A stretch of 37,541 bases of DNA from a virus. Under the pieces are notes generated by a model. It saw nothing but the letters and a program-made list of their open reading frames with translations. It did not search any database and was not told the origin of the DNA. A program made the position numbers and the translations under genes. Position 1 is the first letter of the stretch, and each line of letters opens with the position of its first letter. Location of the stretch: the IMG/VR virus record IMGVR_UViG_3300049791_000034, positions 1 to 37,541 of that record; one strand, given 5' to 3'. Positions 36,717 through 37,541 of the stretch are shown piece by piece.

Positions 36717-37541
36717 ATATAATACTTTGGTAACATTGCCCGGATAAACATCACTAAACCACTTAATGAATCGGGGGAATCGTCTCTCTTGGTTTTACCA
36801 TTAGCTAAATAAGACGTTAATTCCTTCATAAATGTCTTGTACTCATCATTCTGATAGTCCGGATGAATAAATACACAATTAGTAATTATAAACGAAGCAT
36901 CGTTAAATATTCGAGTAAATTTATTGGTTGTTGAAACGGCCGTAAGTACCTTACACGTTAGTATTTTATCATCTTTTAATTGTTTCGTTAAGTTTCTGGC
37001 AAACATAGCGCCCATACTATTGCTTTCAACCCTGCAATAATTTACATTGTTTTTTTTAATCATGGTTGACATTAAAGGGATGGTTGTTTCACTATTATCA
37101 CGACAAAAAACAACGTCCGTAATATAAATATCACTTTTAATATTCCTGCCAATTGGAGCGCTCAAATTATCTTCGCCTTCATCTGCTATATCAGCATAAC
37201 CTATACTTGTTTCAAATTTCTTTGTGAGTTCATCTAATGGCCTATAATAGCGTAATTTATTGGCCGGAAACATAAAGCCCTTTAATGGTTGTGGATTTTG
37301 TTGATACTGCCTTAAGAACGAAGGGGAATTAGCTTTATCCGCCACACTTTCCATTTTCTTTAATTCAGCTAATGTGTGTTTAAATTCCCATAACGCACAC
37401 TCGTTTTCTAAGTCATAGTTTTCGATACATGGTAAATTAATAACAGTCCATTCGTTTGGTTCAGTAGCAATTAGATACCCACACAAGTCATTCTCATGTA
37501 ACCGTTGCATAATTATAATAATAGGAGTATTCCTGCTATTA
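36713..37541 (-). CDS. terL: Terminase large subunit, C-terminal nuclease part (gene cut by contig end)
   Basis: Continuation of the gene at 1-793. The IIIIMQRLHENDL coupling segment leads into the RNase H-like nuclease that cuts concatemeric DNA: acidic residues in SIGYADIADEGED (D334, D337, D341 of the full protein), RVESNS (E389) and KRDDSPDSLSG near the end (D470-D474), all as expected. The window's last 143 bases duplicate its first 143; here codon 223 is CCT (Pro), giving NTPIIII, against ACT (Thr) at 125-127. Its stop overlaps the convergent portal stop. Confidence 0.93.
   Translation of the reverse strand, partial: NSRNTPIIIIMQRLHENDLCGYLIATEPNEWTVINLPCIENYDLENECALWEFKHTLAELKKMESVADKANSPSFLRQYQQNPQPLKGFMFPANKLRYYRPLDELTKKFETSIGYADIADEGEDNLSAPIGRNIKSDIYITDVVFCRDNSETTIPLMSTMIKKNNVNYCRVESNSMGAMFARNLTKQLKDDKILTCKVLTAVSTTNKFTRIFNDASFIITNCVFIHPDYQNDEYKTFMKELTSYLANGKTKRDDSPDSLSGLVMFIRAMLPKYYI
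37399..37541. repeat. Terminal direct repeat, right copy
   Basis: Second copy of bases 1-143 with one substitution at 37525. This copy gives proline at a terminase position where proline is usual in this family, so it is more likely the correct version. Confidence 0.93.

Overview
The window is one complete tailed-phage genome, opened inside the large terminase gene. Bases 1-143 recur at 37399-37541 with a single mismatch, so the unit is a closed or circularly permuted molecule of 37,398 bp. The host is very probably a member of the Bacteroidetes, perhaps flavobacterium-like. Non-coding gaps carry the phylum's -7 box TAnnTTTG, several times with a TTG/TTTG box 19-21 bp upstream. Most genes lack a Shine-Dalgarno sequence and start in A-rich contexts such as caaATG, the DNA is AT-rich, and one exported protein has a typical Bacteroidetes signal peptide ending NAQ. 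The virion genes (HK97-type portal, protease and capsid, tail tube, 783-residue tape measure, fibre) indicate a siphovirus.

Layout. A divergent switch at 2696-2817 separates a leftward CI/LexA-like repressor (with a lipoprotein and a small gene behind it) from a long rightward early operon, 2818-15059. That operon runs from a small HTH protein and a GIY-YIG-like protein through many tiny genes to a recombination block (ERF annealing protein, Gp157-like, NinB-like, NinG, HNH). It continues with a replication initiator containing iteron-like repeats, an IbrB/IbrA-like pair (ParB fold plus PAPS-reductase fold) and a RecB/Cas4-type nuclease. The late genes run leftward from 35201: protease, capsid, an exported two-domain protein, a tRNA, connector, tail tube, tape measure, baseplate, fibre and lysis genes, ending near 15119. 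Terminase is also leftward, from 1297 across the contig ends to 36713. The portal gene alone among virion genes points rightward, wedged between terminase and protease.

Regulation. The two leftward late blocks begin at two copies of a conserved element of about 29 bp (1408-1436 and 35255-35283), each placed over a Bacteroidetes-type promoter, which suggests one late activator. Strong hairpin terminators follow the capsid and tail-tube genes. Three gaps (5953-6064 minus, 10517-10620 plus, 16029-16125 plus) each hold a promoter box followed within 60-90 bp by an intrinsic terminator and no gene, so they look like small-RNA genes. The RNA at 10531-10620 has two hairpins whose six-base loops are perfectly complementary.

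Lifestyle. The repressor, operators and repressor-linked lipoprotein indicate a temperate phage, yet the closed genome holds no recognisable integrase, transposase or ParA/plasmid replication system. How it is maintained is therefore open. Calls rest on reading motifs by eye; no database search was run.
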